NCBI RefSeq assembly: GCF_027270735.1
Contig: NZ_JAPWIJ010000006.1
Coordinates: forward strand, 248,001 to 312,000
Direction: 5' to 3'
Length of the DNA stretch: 64,000 nucleotides
DNA from: Rhodococcus ruber
GTDB taxonomy: Bacteria > Actinomycetota > Actinomycetes > Mycobacteriales > Mycobacteriaceae
The notes below the pieces were generated by a model that searched no databases, had not been told where the DNA came from, and saw only the letters and a program-made list of their open reading frames with translations. Both the position numbers and the translations under genes were made by a program. Shown here in pieces: positions 47,701-54,526 of this stretch; the first letter of the stretch is position 1, and each line of letters opens with the position of its first letter.

Positions 47701-49176
47701 GACCCGGTCCTCGGTACCGATTCCTCGGGCACTCAAGGCGGATGCGAGTGCGGCGACCCTCGTGTCCAAGTCTGCGTAGGTGACCATCACCTCCGCATCC
47801 TGGATCGCAATTCGGTTGCTGTACTTGGTGATTGCCGCGCCCAGCGTCTCGTTCAGAGATGTACGCTCGGTCACGGCCGCACCCACCGAGGCGGGCGCTG
47901 CATCGGGCTCTCCGGGCAGGAACAGTTCGAGATCGGCCACGGCCGTATCACCGCAACCGGATTCGGCGAAGCGGTCGAGAAAGTGCAGGAACCGTTCGTG
48001 GTGACGAGCGAGATCGCTCGGCGTGTGCGCGGCAGGGTTGGCCTCGAAGTCGATGCGCGGACGCGCTCCACCTCGACCTGGGTAGATGTTGACGGCAAGA
48101 TCCGACACCGGGCCTGTGGTCAGAATGTCGATCTCGCCGTCGAAGTCCCCGACGGCCACGGTGTTCGCGAACATCATCACGTTGATCGTCGGACCGAAAC
48201 GCCCTGCGTGCAGGGCATTCCCGCTCTCGGATACCGGTGGGCTGCTGCGCTGGTGCCGGAGTACGGCACCGATCGCCACCTCGGTCGACTTGATCACGTT
48301 GTTCACCGTCGCCGATCCGACGCCCGGCAACCGCAACGGCACTACATGCGACAAAGATGACCCAGCCCCGCGCAGCAGTGCTGTCGGCCGCGCCGACACC
48401 GGCAGAGACAGATCGACGTCGTCTACATCGTTCATGCGCGAGAGGAAGGCAGCGAATGCCGCGATCACCACGGTCGACGTCGCATGACCTCGAACGGTCG
48501 GAGAAATGGAACGATCCTCCCCGACGACGATCGGCACCGACGCAGGCTGGGTGGTCGGGTCCAAAGGCACCGCGTAAGCCAGGTCAGCGGACTCCCAGTG
48601 CGACCGATCGCGCTGCGCACGGGCCGACGCGCGGTAGCGCTCGTCCTCGGCGAGAAGGGCCGCCGGAGTCGTCGGGTCGATCCGTGGTGGCTCGACGCCG
48701 CCCTGCACCGCGGCATACAGGGCCGCCGCCCGCTCGAGCACCTTCATCGAGGCATAACCGTCGAGCGCGATGTGGTGGGCTCTGGTGTACCAGAACACAC
48801 GATCGTCCCCGACACGGAGAACGCGCAGTCGCACCAACTGGCCGTACATCGACAAGGGCGTTCGACAGTCGTCGTTCATCCACTGTCGGGCCGCGTGTGC
48901 TGGACGGTCGTGTTCACGGAAGTCGAGAATCTCCACCGCCTCGGTCTCCGCGTCCACGAATCGCTGCATCGGAGTGCCGTCGACCTCGACAATCCGCATG
49001 GTCGACGACGAGAACTCGCGATGCGCCCTGCTACCGCACTCGGCCAACGCGTCGACATCGACGGCACCGACGATGTCCACGAAGTACGCAATGGCGAAAG
49101 GCACGTCGGGCATGAACTGCTGGGCCAGCCAGATGTCGGCCTGGGACGAACTCACAGGTATGGCGTCGTCGAACAT
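44752..49176 (-). CDS. single-module nonribosomal peptide synthetase (C-A-PCP-C)
   Basis: A 1474-residue NRPS. I start at ATG 49176 (MFDDAIPVSSSQAD), which has GGGGGG upstream; ATG 49200 is the alternative. Order: condensation domain (His motif HHIALDG, about 133-139); adenylation domain (about 430-910; YTSGSTGTPKGV about 580, NAYGPTETT, GDRARLRGDG, NRKVDR); carrier domain with GGDSL (Ser about 964); second condensation domain (HHSAADG, about 1149) to the C-terminus. No thioesterase or reductase domain, and no MbtH, tailoring or export genes adjoin it. The product is unknown. It is followed by the DUF2231 gene on the same strand after 50 bp. Confidence 0.93.
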   Translation of the reverse strand: MFDDAIPVSSSQADIWLAQQFMPDVPFAIAYFVDIVGAVDVDALAECGSRAHREFSSSTMRIVEVDGTPMQRFVDAETEAVEILDFREHDRPAHAARQWMNDDCRTPLSMYGQLVRLRVLRVGDDRVFWYTRAHHIALDGYASMKVLERAAALYAAVQGGVEPPRIDPTTPAALLAEDERYRASARAQRDRSHWESADLAYAVPLDPTTQPASVPIVVGEDRSISPTVRGHATSTVVIAAFAAFLSRMNDVDDVDLSLPVSARPTALLRGAGSSLSHVVPLRLPGVGSATVNNVIKSTEVAIGAVLRHQRSSPPVSESGNALHAGRFGPTINVMMFANTVAVGDFDGEIDILTTGPVSDLAVNIYPGRGGARPRIDFEANPAAHTPSDLARHHERFLHFLDRFAESGCGDTAVADLELFLPGEPDAAPASVGAAVTERTSLNETLGAAITKYSNRIAIQDAEVMVTYADLDTRVAALASALSARGIGTEDRVAVRIGRSVEGVVAFWAIARVGAVYVPVDPNHPRERAQFVVRDSGAVLGLCTGGGENGEVEWLNLDDVLAEGGPDDEAAPTTPHHAAYVIYTSGSTGTPKGVVVTHGGIAALVQQIRSSYDLNVESRVCHLASPGFDTAIVEVLAAATAGAAVVIAQAGSYAGAELSGLIAQQAVTHLLITPSALATLDPAALAGVGTVIIGGEAAPQDTVDRWSVGRRLLNAYGPTETTCSVTMTASLNPGSADGIGRAMVGAVIHLLDRTLRPVPSGAVGEIYIETPGVARGYLGRTPDTAARFVADPFSSNGRRMFRSGDRARLRGDGTLKFLGRTDDQIKIRGNRVELGEVDAALRACPDVAAASSALRRSRTGDLRIDGYVVAARTGHVLDTERMRKDLAGRLPAHMVPATLSILDEIPLTINRKVDRGALPVPSPTTPTTGTPIEPSGATEEMVAAAFAHVLGRDGIDCAASFFDLGGDSLAATRVVASVRAEASVDVGVRDLAGAPSVQALARCIDERRLVGRQQNSRPERGMAEGVVAIPLAPQQRHIDRSAALPLSNLPFTVTMSGQFHAAAALQAMTNLIDRHHTLRTRYPDVDGVPSQVVEPDSARAVPNLDVVDFDDAAVVQTLEHPFDVRTEFPIRARLFAVGPDHHVLACTVHHSAADGWSLGLLASDFVLAYHARIAGTAPSWPELPLQYADYSVWADDRDVSADIEFWRGELAGVPSGTELPLDRPRTQDWDFSGARTSLRFDADTTEKMADLAQRCGTGRFTVLRAALLILLAQTTESADIVIGTPVAGRDDPRLEQLVGTFTNTVAIRTKITAATTVEDVVQLARASELRAFDHASVPFEDVVADLSAGSSDGRHPIFQVALSLDVFATQTLTMGDVRFEITPRPIDIAKCDLHFHVTEHRDGEGNTGVEPAERPRGAIETAVDVVYPTALFDANSVVALGERLEQIMHAMVAEPDSAWRALATPEPSAQLLHGV

Positions 49177-49201
49177 CGTGGTCCCCCCACTGCAATCCAT
49201 G

Positions 49202-49220
49202 TACTACACACTCAGTAGTA
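49202..49220. promoter_or_regulatory. dyad upstream of NRPS, candidate operator
   Basis: TACTAC-N7-GTAGTA lies 26 bp upstream of the chosen NRPS start and would abut the earlier ATG. A related GTAGTAG stretch occurs at the 3' end of the gene (44763-44769). No regulator gene is adjacent, so the controlling protein is unknown. Confidence 0.4.
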
Positions 49221-49267
49221 ATAGGCTACCTCAGCAATTCAACGGAGGCACTCCGCCCCGACCTCGT

Positions 49268-49301
49268 CCAGCCCCACACCGTGTTCTCGGTGCGGGGCTG
49301 G
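49268..49301. terminator. terminator hairpin between DUF222-HNH gene and NRPS promoter region
   Basis: Arms CCAGCCCCACACCG and CGGTGCGGGGCTGG around a 6-nt loop, with one mismatch in each arm. It lies 34 bp downstream of the DUF222-HNH stop. No T-run follows. Confidence 0.65.
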
Positions 49302-49334
49302 TGTCGTCTTCTGGGCGGTGTTTCGATAGCCGGG

Positions 49335-50738
49335 TCAGGTGATGTGGGGACCTGCTCGGGAGTGCGATTGTCGCGGTTGTCGGGAGGGGTCGACGGTCGC
49401 CGGCGGGACGAACCACGGGTGGTTGTCGGTGCCGATGAACACCTCCCAGTCACTGTGGTGGATCAGTCGGTGATGGAATCCGCACAGGAGGACGAGGTTG
49501 TCCATGTCGGTGGGTCCACCATCACCCCAATGCCAGATGTGATGGCCTTCGGTCCAGGCTGCGGGTTTGCCGCAGCCGGGGAACGCGCAGCCGTGGTCGC
49601 GGGCGGTGAGGGCGCGTTTCTGTTTGGCGGTGACGGTGCGGGCGGTGCGGGCGAGGTTGATCGGGGAACCGTTCTCGTCCATGACGATCGCGGTCAGAAT
49701 GCAGTCGCACGCCAGTTGCCGAGACGTCTCACGGGAGAGTGGTCCCATCCACGGGAGCCATCCGACGGTGGTGCCGTCACCGAACAAATCCCGATACGCA
49801 CGCCGATCCGCGGTGGCGCCAGTGGCGCCGTCACGGCCATCGCCACTTCCACTATCGCCGATGCCACTGGCACAATCATCGCTGCTGCCGATGCCGTCGC
49901 CACCATTGCTGCAGTCGGATTCGATTGTGGTGCTGTCGTTCTCGTTGCTGTTCACACCTGCGCCTGCTGCAGTGCCGTGGAGGTCGGTGAGATCTTGTAA
50001 CCGGATGTGCAGGTTGACGTGCGGTTTTTCTCCGCCTTCGGTGGGTCGGTTACTGGAGGCGAGGTAGCGGTCGAGGATGTGTCCGAAGGCGTCGGCGCGG
50101 CGTCGGGCGGGGCTGCGTTCGTCGGGGGTGCCGTCGGCGGCGGGGCGGGGTTCGGTCAACGGTGAGAGGGCGGTGAGCAGTTTTTCGCCGGTGATCGCAT
50201 CGAAATCCATCTTCGCCACCAGACGTCCGTTGAGGGTGGTGGAGGCGAAGAGTTCGTTGCGGTCGGTGTCTTCGGCAGGTGGTGTCTTGCCGCCGTAGGT
50301 GTCGTGGAGGCGGGTGATCGCTGCGCGCAGTGGGCCGGTGCGGGCGTCGGGCCCGGTGGCGGCGGTCAGCAATGCTGCTCTGGCGACGTCCTGGCCTTCT
50401 TGCGGGAGGTTCTTCGGTGGCGTTTCGGCGAAGGTGAGGATCAGGGCGGCGTGGTCGACGGAGATGCGCCCGGTGTTGACGGCGTCGGCGATGTCGGGGA
50501 AGTTCTTCAGTCCGCGGGCGAGGGCGACGATCTTGGTGGCTTTGCCCGGGGAGAGCAGGGTGGTGGAGGTGAGCCACCCTGCGGGTCCGGGGAAGCCGAG
50601 TTTCTCGCGGCTCACGCGGGTGTCGATCTCGGCGACGAGCGCGATCCGGCGGGCTTCGAGGAGTTGGATCTGATGTGAGACCGCGGTGGCGTCGGCGAGG
50701 AGTTCTGCCTCGCTCAGTTGCCAGATCGCGGTGGTCAT
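49335..50738 (-). CDS. DUF222 / HNH endonuclease (13E12 family) protein
   Basis: A 467-residue protein; I start at ATG 50738 (MTTAIWQLSEAELL), because the earlier ATG lies inside a LexA-like box. The N-terminal DUF222 domain (about 1-300) is followed by an HNH nuclease fold: HGCAFPGCGKPAAWTEGHHIWHW (about 385-407), DNLVLLCGFHHRLIHH (about 415-430). The zinc cysteines and HH are intact. Mycobacterial 13E12-family genes are partly SOS-regulated, and the upstream box fits. The middle (about 275-320) is Gly/Ser/Asp-rich low complexity. DNA target and biological role are not established. Confidence 0.9.
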   Translation of the reverse strand: MTTAIWQLSEAELLADATAVSHQIQLLEARRIALVAEIDTRVSREKLGFPGPAGWLTSTTLLSPGKATKIVALARGLKNFPDIADAVNTGRISVDHAALILTFAETPPKNLPQEGQDVARAALLTAATGPDARTGPLRAAITRLHDTYGGKTPPAEDTDRNELFASTTLNGRLVAKMDFDAITGEKLLTALSPLTEPRPAADGTPDERSPARRRADAFGHILDRYLASSNRPTEGGEKPHVNLHIRLQDLTDLHGTAAGAGVNSNENDSTTIESDCSNGGDGIGSSDDCASGIGDSGSGDGRDGATGATADRRAYRDLFGDGTTVGWLPWMGPLSRETSRQLACDCILTAIVMDENGSPINLARTARTVTAKQKRALTARDHGCAFPGCGKPAAWTEGHHIWHWGDGGPTDMDNLVLLCGFHHRLIHHSDWEVFIGTDNHPWFVPPATVDPSRQPRQSHSRAGPHIT

Positions 50739-50751
50739 GGGGTCAAGTGTA

Positions 50752-50767
50752 TCGAACATACATTCGA
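50752..50767. promoter_or_regulatory. LexA (SOS) box upstream of the DUF222-HNH gene
   Basis: TCGAAC-ATAC-ATTCGA matches the actinobacterial LexA consensus TCGAAC-N4-GTTCGA at 11 of 12 defined positions. It sits 13 bp upstream of the chosen start codon, where LexA would block transcription. Induction by DNA damage is inferred. Confidence 0.65.
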
Positions 50768-51134
50768 CTGGCAATGATAGTCGAATCGAAAACTATTGCC
50801 CTGCATAAGGATTCGGGAAAGCGAGCCTGTCGGTAGCACGTGGTAATGCCTGAGATTCTCGGCAATATGTCCTCCGTCGATGGGCAGAATCGCACTGAGC
50901 ATGTGGCTCGTCATCCGATGTGGCGGAGCTCGTCGCTTCGACCTGCAGTTCGCCGATTGCCTCGAAAACAATATCGCTCATTTTTTCTCATCTGATCTGG
51001 CCGATTTCTGCAGCCTGACAGCGGGTGAGCGCAGCCGTTCGGATGTGACATGTCTGAGCTCAGGAAAGGCTGACAGGCCGACCAACGCGTGGTCGGCCCA
51101 TCGAGAACTGAGTAGTTGGTAGGTGTCGTGAAGC
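50768..51134. other. 367-bp intergenic region without an intact gene
   Basis: Between the LexA box and the VOC gene. The only recognisable content is the SDR-like remnant on the minus strand (about 50850-50970). The rest shows no convincing start, ribosome site or RNA structure. Base composition is somewhat lower in GC than the neighbours, which fits decayed DNA. Confidence 0.5.
50850..50970 (-). pseudogene. remnant of a short-chain dehydrogenase 3' end
   Basis: Reading the minus strand, EAIGEL and later ATSDDEPH lie in one frame and MLSAILPIDGGHIAE in the next. Joined with one shift they resemble the usual SDR ending (ASDD-x-HM-x-GA-x-LP-x-DGG). No start, coenzyme motif or active site remains. 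This is a weak call based on about 35 residues. Confidence 0.35.
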
Positions 51135-51500
51135 TCAGTCCACCGGGGAAACTCGAATGAGGTTGCCGTCGGGGTCCGCGACTACGAAGGTGCGGCCGAA
51201 TACAGCGTCGTGCGGCTCCTGCATTACGTGAACTCCCTTCAAGACCCACTTCGTGAATATCTCGTCGATCGCCTCCGGTGGTCCCGGCACCATGAGTCCG
51301 ACCTCGGTCGTCCGAGGGGTGCTCTGGACAGCGTGTTCGCTATGGCCAGTCCACAACGCGAACAGGACACTGGGGGCAGCCTCGAAAGCCACGTAGTGGG
51401 GACTGGTGAAAGTCGGTTCGATCTCGAAGAGATCGCTGTAGAAAGCGGTGGCGGCCTGGGCGTCGCAGACGCCGATCAGGAACAGGTTGGGGGCAGGCAT
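51135..51500 (-). CDS. VOC (glyoxalase/bleomycin-resistance fold) family protein
   Basis: A 121-residue protein starting ATG 51500 (MPAPNLFLIGVCDAQAATAF). It has the beta-alpha-beta-beta-beta repeats, with FYSDLFEIEPTF (about 20-31) and the end FVVADPDGNLIRVSPVD. The function could be a dioxygenase, isomerase or ligand binder; nothing specifies it. It is divergent from a WYL-type regulator across 97 bp, so it may be that regulator's target. Confidence 0.88.
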   Translation of the reverse strand: MPAPNLFLIGVCDAQAATAFYSDLFEIEPTFTSPHYVAFEAAPSVLFALWTGHSEHAVQSTPRTTEVGLMVPGPPEAIDEIFTKWVLKGVHVMQEPHDAVFGRTFVVADPDGNLIRVSPVD

Positions 51501-51597
51501 CGAAGTGCTCCTCGAATCGTCTGATTGTCGGTACTGCTCCAGTTGATCGGCTGATCAGGACAGAACCTGTCACCTTTCTCTGCGAACATCGATCAGC

Positions 51598-52563
51598 ATG
51601 AAGGCTTCGAGACTGCTGCACCTCTTGCTGCTCCTACAAACACGCCCGCGCATAACCACCACCGAACTCGCCGAGCGTATGGAGGTGTCTCGGCGGACTG
51701 TCCTGCGGGACGTCGAGGCACTCTCGACAGCAGGCGTGCCCGTCTATGCCGAACGCGGGCGCAACGGCGGAATCGTCTTGCTGCACAGTGCTCGGCTCAA
51801 TGCATCCCATCTGGAACCCCCGGAGCTCGAGGCCCTCTCGGTAGCCGGTTTGGACAGCGCACAACTCGAACGCTTGGGCCTCTCTGCAGTGTGGGAGTCG
51901 GCCGCGCGCAAGATCGCCGCCCGACAGGCTGCAGCGCCTACGTCGCCGAACATGCTGCAGCTGGCGGACCTAGTGCTGGTCGACGGCACCGCATGGTTTG
52001 CCGACTCAGAGGCAGCGGTCGACGTATCGGATCTGGCCTCGGCCCTGCGACACCGGGGACGACTGCGAATCCAGTACCGGCGCAGCTCCGAGAATCAGGC
52101 CTCGACGCGGGTGGTCGACCCGTACGGGATCGTGGCGAAATCAGGCCGCTGGTATCTCGTCGCCGACGACCAGGGGAAAGGCCGGCTGTTCGCTCTGGAA
52201 CGGCTCTCTGCCTACGAACAACTCGACGCACCAGCTGCTCTCCGACCAGACGAAACCCTCCGCACCAGATGGGCCGAGCTGAAAGAACAGACCGAGACAC
52301 GAGGTTGCGTGAGCGTCACCGTAAGGCTGCCACAGAATGGCATCGACCTGGCGCTCCGCATCCTCGGCAAACGCATCCAAAATGTCTCCGACCCCGAAAG
52401 CGGCTTGTGCACCGTCGTCATCCGCTACCCCGACGTCGAGTCGGTTCGTCAGCTCCTCCAGTTCGGCGACCACATCGAGGTCCTCGCTCCAGAGACCGCC
52501 CGCACACGCATCGGCCAGCTGGCCCAGGACCTGGTTGAGAGACACTCTGTCCCAGTCTCGTAA
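51598..52563 (+). CDS. WYL-domain (YafY-type) transcriptional regulator
   Basis: A 321-residue protein from ATG 51598 (MKASRLLHLLLLLQTRPRI). The HTH is at about residues 18-58 (TTELAERMEVSRRTVLRDVEALSTAG). The WYL domain (about 140-225) includes LRIQYRRS, VVDPYGIVAKSGRWYLVADDQ, and a C-terminal extension (WCX-like). Such regulators bind nucleic acid or small-molecule ligands. It is divergent from the VOC gene and 27 bp before the PNPOx-like gene. Confidence 0.9.
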   Translation: MKASRLLHLLLLLQTRPRITTTELAERMEVSRRTVLRDVEALSTAGVPVYAERGRNGGIVLLHSARLNASHLEPPELEALSVAGLDSAQLERLGLSAVWESAARKIAARQAAAPTSPNMLQLADLVLVDGTAWFADSEAAVDVSDLASALRHRGRLRIQYRRSSENQASTRVVDPYGIVAKSGRWYLVADDQGKGRLFALERLSAYEQLDAPAALRPDETLRTRWAELKEQTETRGCVSVTVRLPQNGIDLALRILGKRIQNVSDPESGLCTVVIRYPDVESVRQLLQFGDHIEVLAPETARTRIGQLAQDLVERHSVPVS

Positions 52564-52590
52564 CTGGGACAGAGCACATAGAATTCATTC

Positions 52591-53277
52591 GTGCCGCAGA
52601 GCAACCACTATCACCATTTGATATTCGGGCCTGCTGCGATTGCCAGGCAGAAGATCGACGGCAGCTACACCGCCTATGGCTCCCAGACCGAACGACCCGA
52701 CGACGGCCCGACGCCTCTCGACACTCGTGAGAAGGCCATGATTCGCGCGGTGGATCAGTTCCAGATCGCCACTGTCGCCGAGACCGGCTGGCCGTACATT
52801 CAGTATCGAAGCGGACCGAAGGGGTTCCTGCAGGTCCTCGACGACCGCACACTCGGCTTCGCCGATTTCGCAGGCAACCATCAGTACGTCACGGCGGCCA
52901 ATCTCGATCACGACGATCGCGTCGCCGTGTTCTTGGTCGATTACCCTCTGCGCCAACGCCTCAAGCTCTACGGCCGGGCACGAACCATCGAGGCCGCAGA
53001 TGATCCCGAACTACTGAACCGACTGAGAAAAATCGGGGATCTCACAGTCGCCGCCACCTGCGAGCGCAGCGTCGTCATCGACGTCGAGGCCTTCGACTGG
53101 AACTGCACCCGCAGCATCATCCCCCGCTACGACGCGGCCTACCTCGCGGACCTGTCCGAGGTGCACCAGCGCAAAGCTGCAGAACGGGAACAGGAACTGC
53201 TACAGCGGATTTCGGAGCTCGAAGCTCAGCTCACGCAGTCTTCCGCGCATAGAAGCGACCCAGAAACTCCGTCTTGA
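52591..53277 (+). CDS. pyridoxamine-phosphate-oxidase-like flavin-binding protein
   Basis: A 228-residue protein from GTG 52591 (VPQSNHYHHLIFGPAAI). The split-barrel flavin-binding region is VDQFQIATVAETGWPYIQYR (about 52-71) and FLQVLDDRTLGFADFAGNHQ (about 76-95). LKLYGRARTIE (about 126-136) closes it. A C-terminal helix (about 190-228) is highly charged. Likely an FMN or F420 reductase-type oxidoreductase; the substrate is unknown. The last 47 bp overlap the end of the convergent tgt. Confidence 0.85.
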   Translation: MPQSNHYHHLIFGPAAIARQKIDGSYTAYGSQTERPDDGPTPLDTREKAMIRAVDQFQIATVAETGWPYIQYRSGPKGFLQVLDDRTLGFADFAGNHQYVTAANLDHDDRVAVFLVDYPLRQRLKLYGRARTIEAADDPELLNRLRKIGDLTVAATCERSVVIDVEAFDWNCTRSIIPRYDAAYLADLSEVHQRKAAEREQELLQRISELEAQLTQSSAHRSDPETPS

Positions 53278-54469
53278 ATTCTGCGAAGCGTCCCTGCTCG
53301 ATCGAGGCGCGAATGTCGTCGACCAGTTTGACCGTGAAGCGCTCGTTGTGGATGGTGCACAGCGTCGACGCGAGCATTTCCTTGGCCTTGAACAGGTGAT
53401 GGATATAGGCCTTGGTGTAGTGCGCGCAGGTGTAGCAGTCGCAGTTCTCGTCGATCGGGGTGAAGTCGCGTCGATGCTTGGCAGTGTTGATGTTGAAGCG
53501 GCCCGTCGGCACGTAGATCGCCGCATTGCGTGCCACGCGTGAGGGATTGACGCAATCGAAGGTATCGGCACCGTTCTCGATGGCGGTGAAAAAATCGTCC
53601 GGTTCGCTGATTCCGAGCATGTGCCGCGGCTTGTGTTCGGGCAGTTCCTCGTTCACCCACCGAGTGATGGTGCCGAGGTTCTGCTTTTCGAGCGCACCGC
53701 CGATGCCGTAGCCGTCGAAGCCACGGCCCGTTTCGCCGGTGATCGTCTCGAGATCGTGCGCGGCCTTGCGTCGCAGATCCTCGTACTGCGCGCCCTGCAC
53801 CACTCCGAACAACGCTTGGTACGGCTTGTCGGCGCGCTCGACCGTGAGCCGTTCGTGTTCGAGGACGCATCGCTTCGCCCACGCCTGGGTTCGGTCGACC
53901 GACATCTCCTGATAGCCGCGGGTATTCATCAGCGTCGTCAGCTCGTCGAACGCGAACATGATGTCGGCGCCGAGCCGATGCTGAATCTGCATCGACACTT
54001 CGGGAGTGAATCGATGCTTGGAGCCGTCGAGATGGGATTTGAACGTCACACCGTCGTCGTCGACGTGGGCGAGGCGCTCCTTGCCCTCGGCGATGACGTC
54101 GTCGGATTGCACTCGCGTGGCGTCCATCGAAATGACCTTCTTGAATCCGACGCCGAGCGACATGACCTGGAATCCGCCGCTGTCGGTGAACGTCGGACCA
54201 TCCCAGTTCATGAACTTGCCCAGCCCACCTGCCTCGTCGACGATGTCCGAGCCCGGCTGCAGATACAGGTGGTACGCGTTGGCGAGCACCGCCTGCGCGC
54301 CGAGTTCCTTCATGGCCTCCGGCAGCACCGCTTTGACGGTCGCCTTGGTGCCCACCGCGATGAACGCGGGGGTAGCGATGTCACCGTGCGGGGTGTGGAT
54401 GGTGCCGGTGCGCCCGAGCTCACCGTCGAGCCGGGTGCCGATATCGAAGCCGAAACTGGAGAAACTCAC
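53231..54469 (-). CDS. tgt: queuine/preQ1 tRNA-guanine transglycosylase
   Basis: A 412-residue enzyme; I start at GTG 54469 (VSFSSFGFDIGTRLD). Motifs: TPAFIAVGTKATVKAV (about 34-49), the active-site Asp region TFTDSGGFQVMSLG (about 96-109), and the zinc site CDCYTC with a later H (about 350-380). It swaps guanine 34 of GUN anticodon tRNAs for a queuine precursor. With gluQ and a YhhQ-type transporter it makes a queuosine salvage set. Its 3' end overlaps a convergent gene by 47 bp. Confidence 0.96.
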   Translation of the reverse strand: MSFSSFGFDIGTRLDGELGRTGTIHTPHGDIATPAFIAVGTKATVKAVLPEAMKELGAQAVLANAYHLYLQPGSDIVDEAGGLGKFMNWDGPTFTDSGGFQVMSLGVGFKKVISMDATRVQSDDVIAEGKERLAHVDDDGVTFKSHLDGSKHRFTPEVSMQIQHRLGADIMFAFDELTTLMNTRGYQEMSVDRTQAWAKRCVLEHERLTVERADKPYQALFGVVQGAQYEDLRRKAAHDLETITGETGRGFDGYGIGGALEKQNLGTITRWVNEELPEHKPRHMLGISEPDDFFTAIENGADTFDCVNPSRVARNAAIYVPTGRFNINTAKHRRDFTPIDENCDCYTCAHYTKAYIHHLFKAKEMLASTLCTIHNERFTVKLVDDIRASIEQGRFAEFKTEFLGRFYARKTA

Positions 54470-54504
54470 CGCGTCAGTATGCCGCTGCGCGGCAGTGGCG
54501 CGGT

Positions 54505-54526
54505 CAAGTGCCCTATGAGGCACTTG
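54505..54526. terminator. hairpin between ABC exporter and tgt
   Basis: CAAGTGCC-N6-GGCACTTG, perfect 8-bp arms, spans the ABC transporter stop codon. A second pair of GCAGTGG/CCACTGC arms encloses it and extends the stem. It may end ABC transcription before tgt. Confidence 0.55.

Noticed and set aside
49205..49240. Possible iron (IdeR/DtxR) box before the NRPS
   Set aside because: AGGTAGCCTATTA resembles part of the consensus but is out of register by one base; not strong enough to suggest siderophore control.
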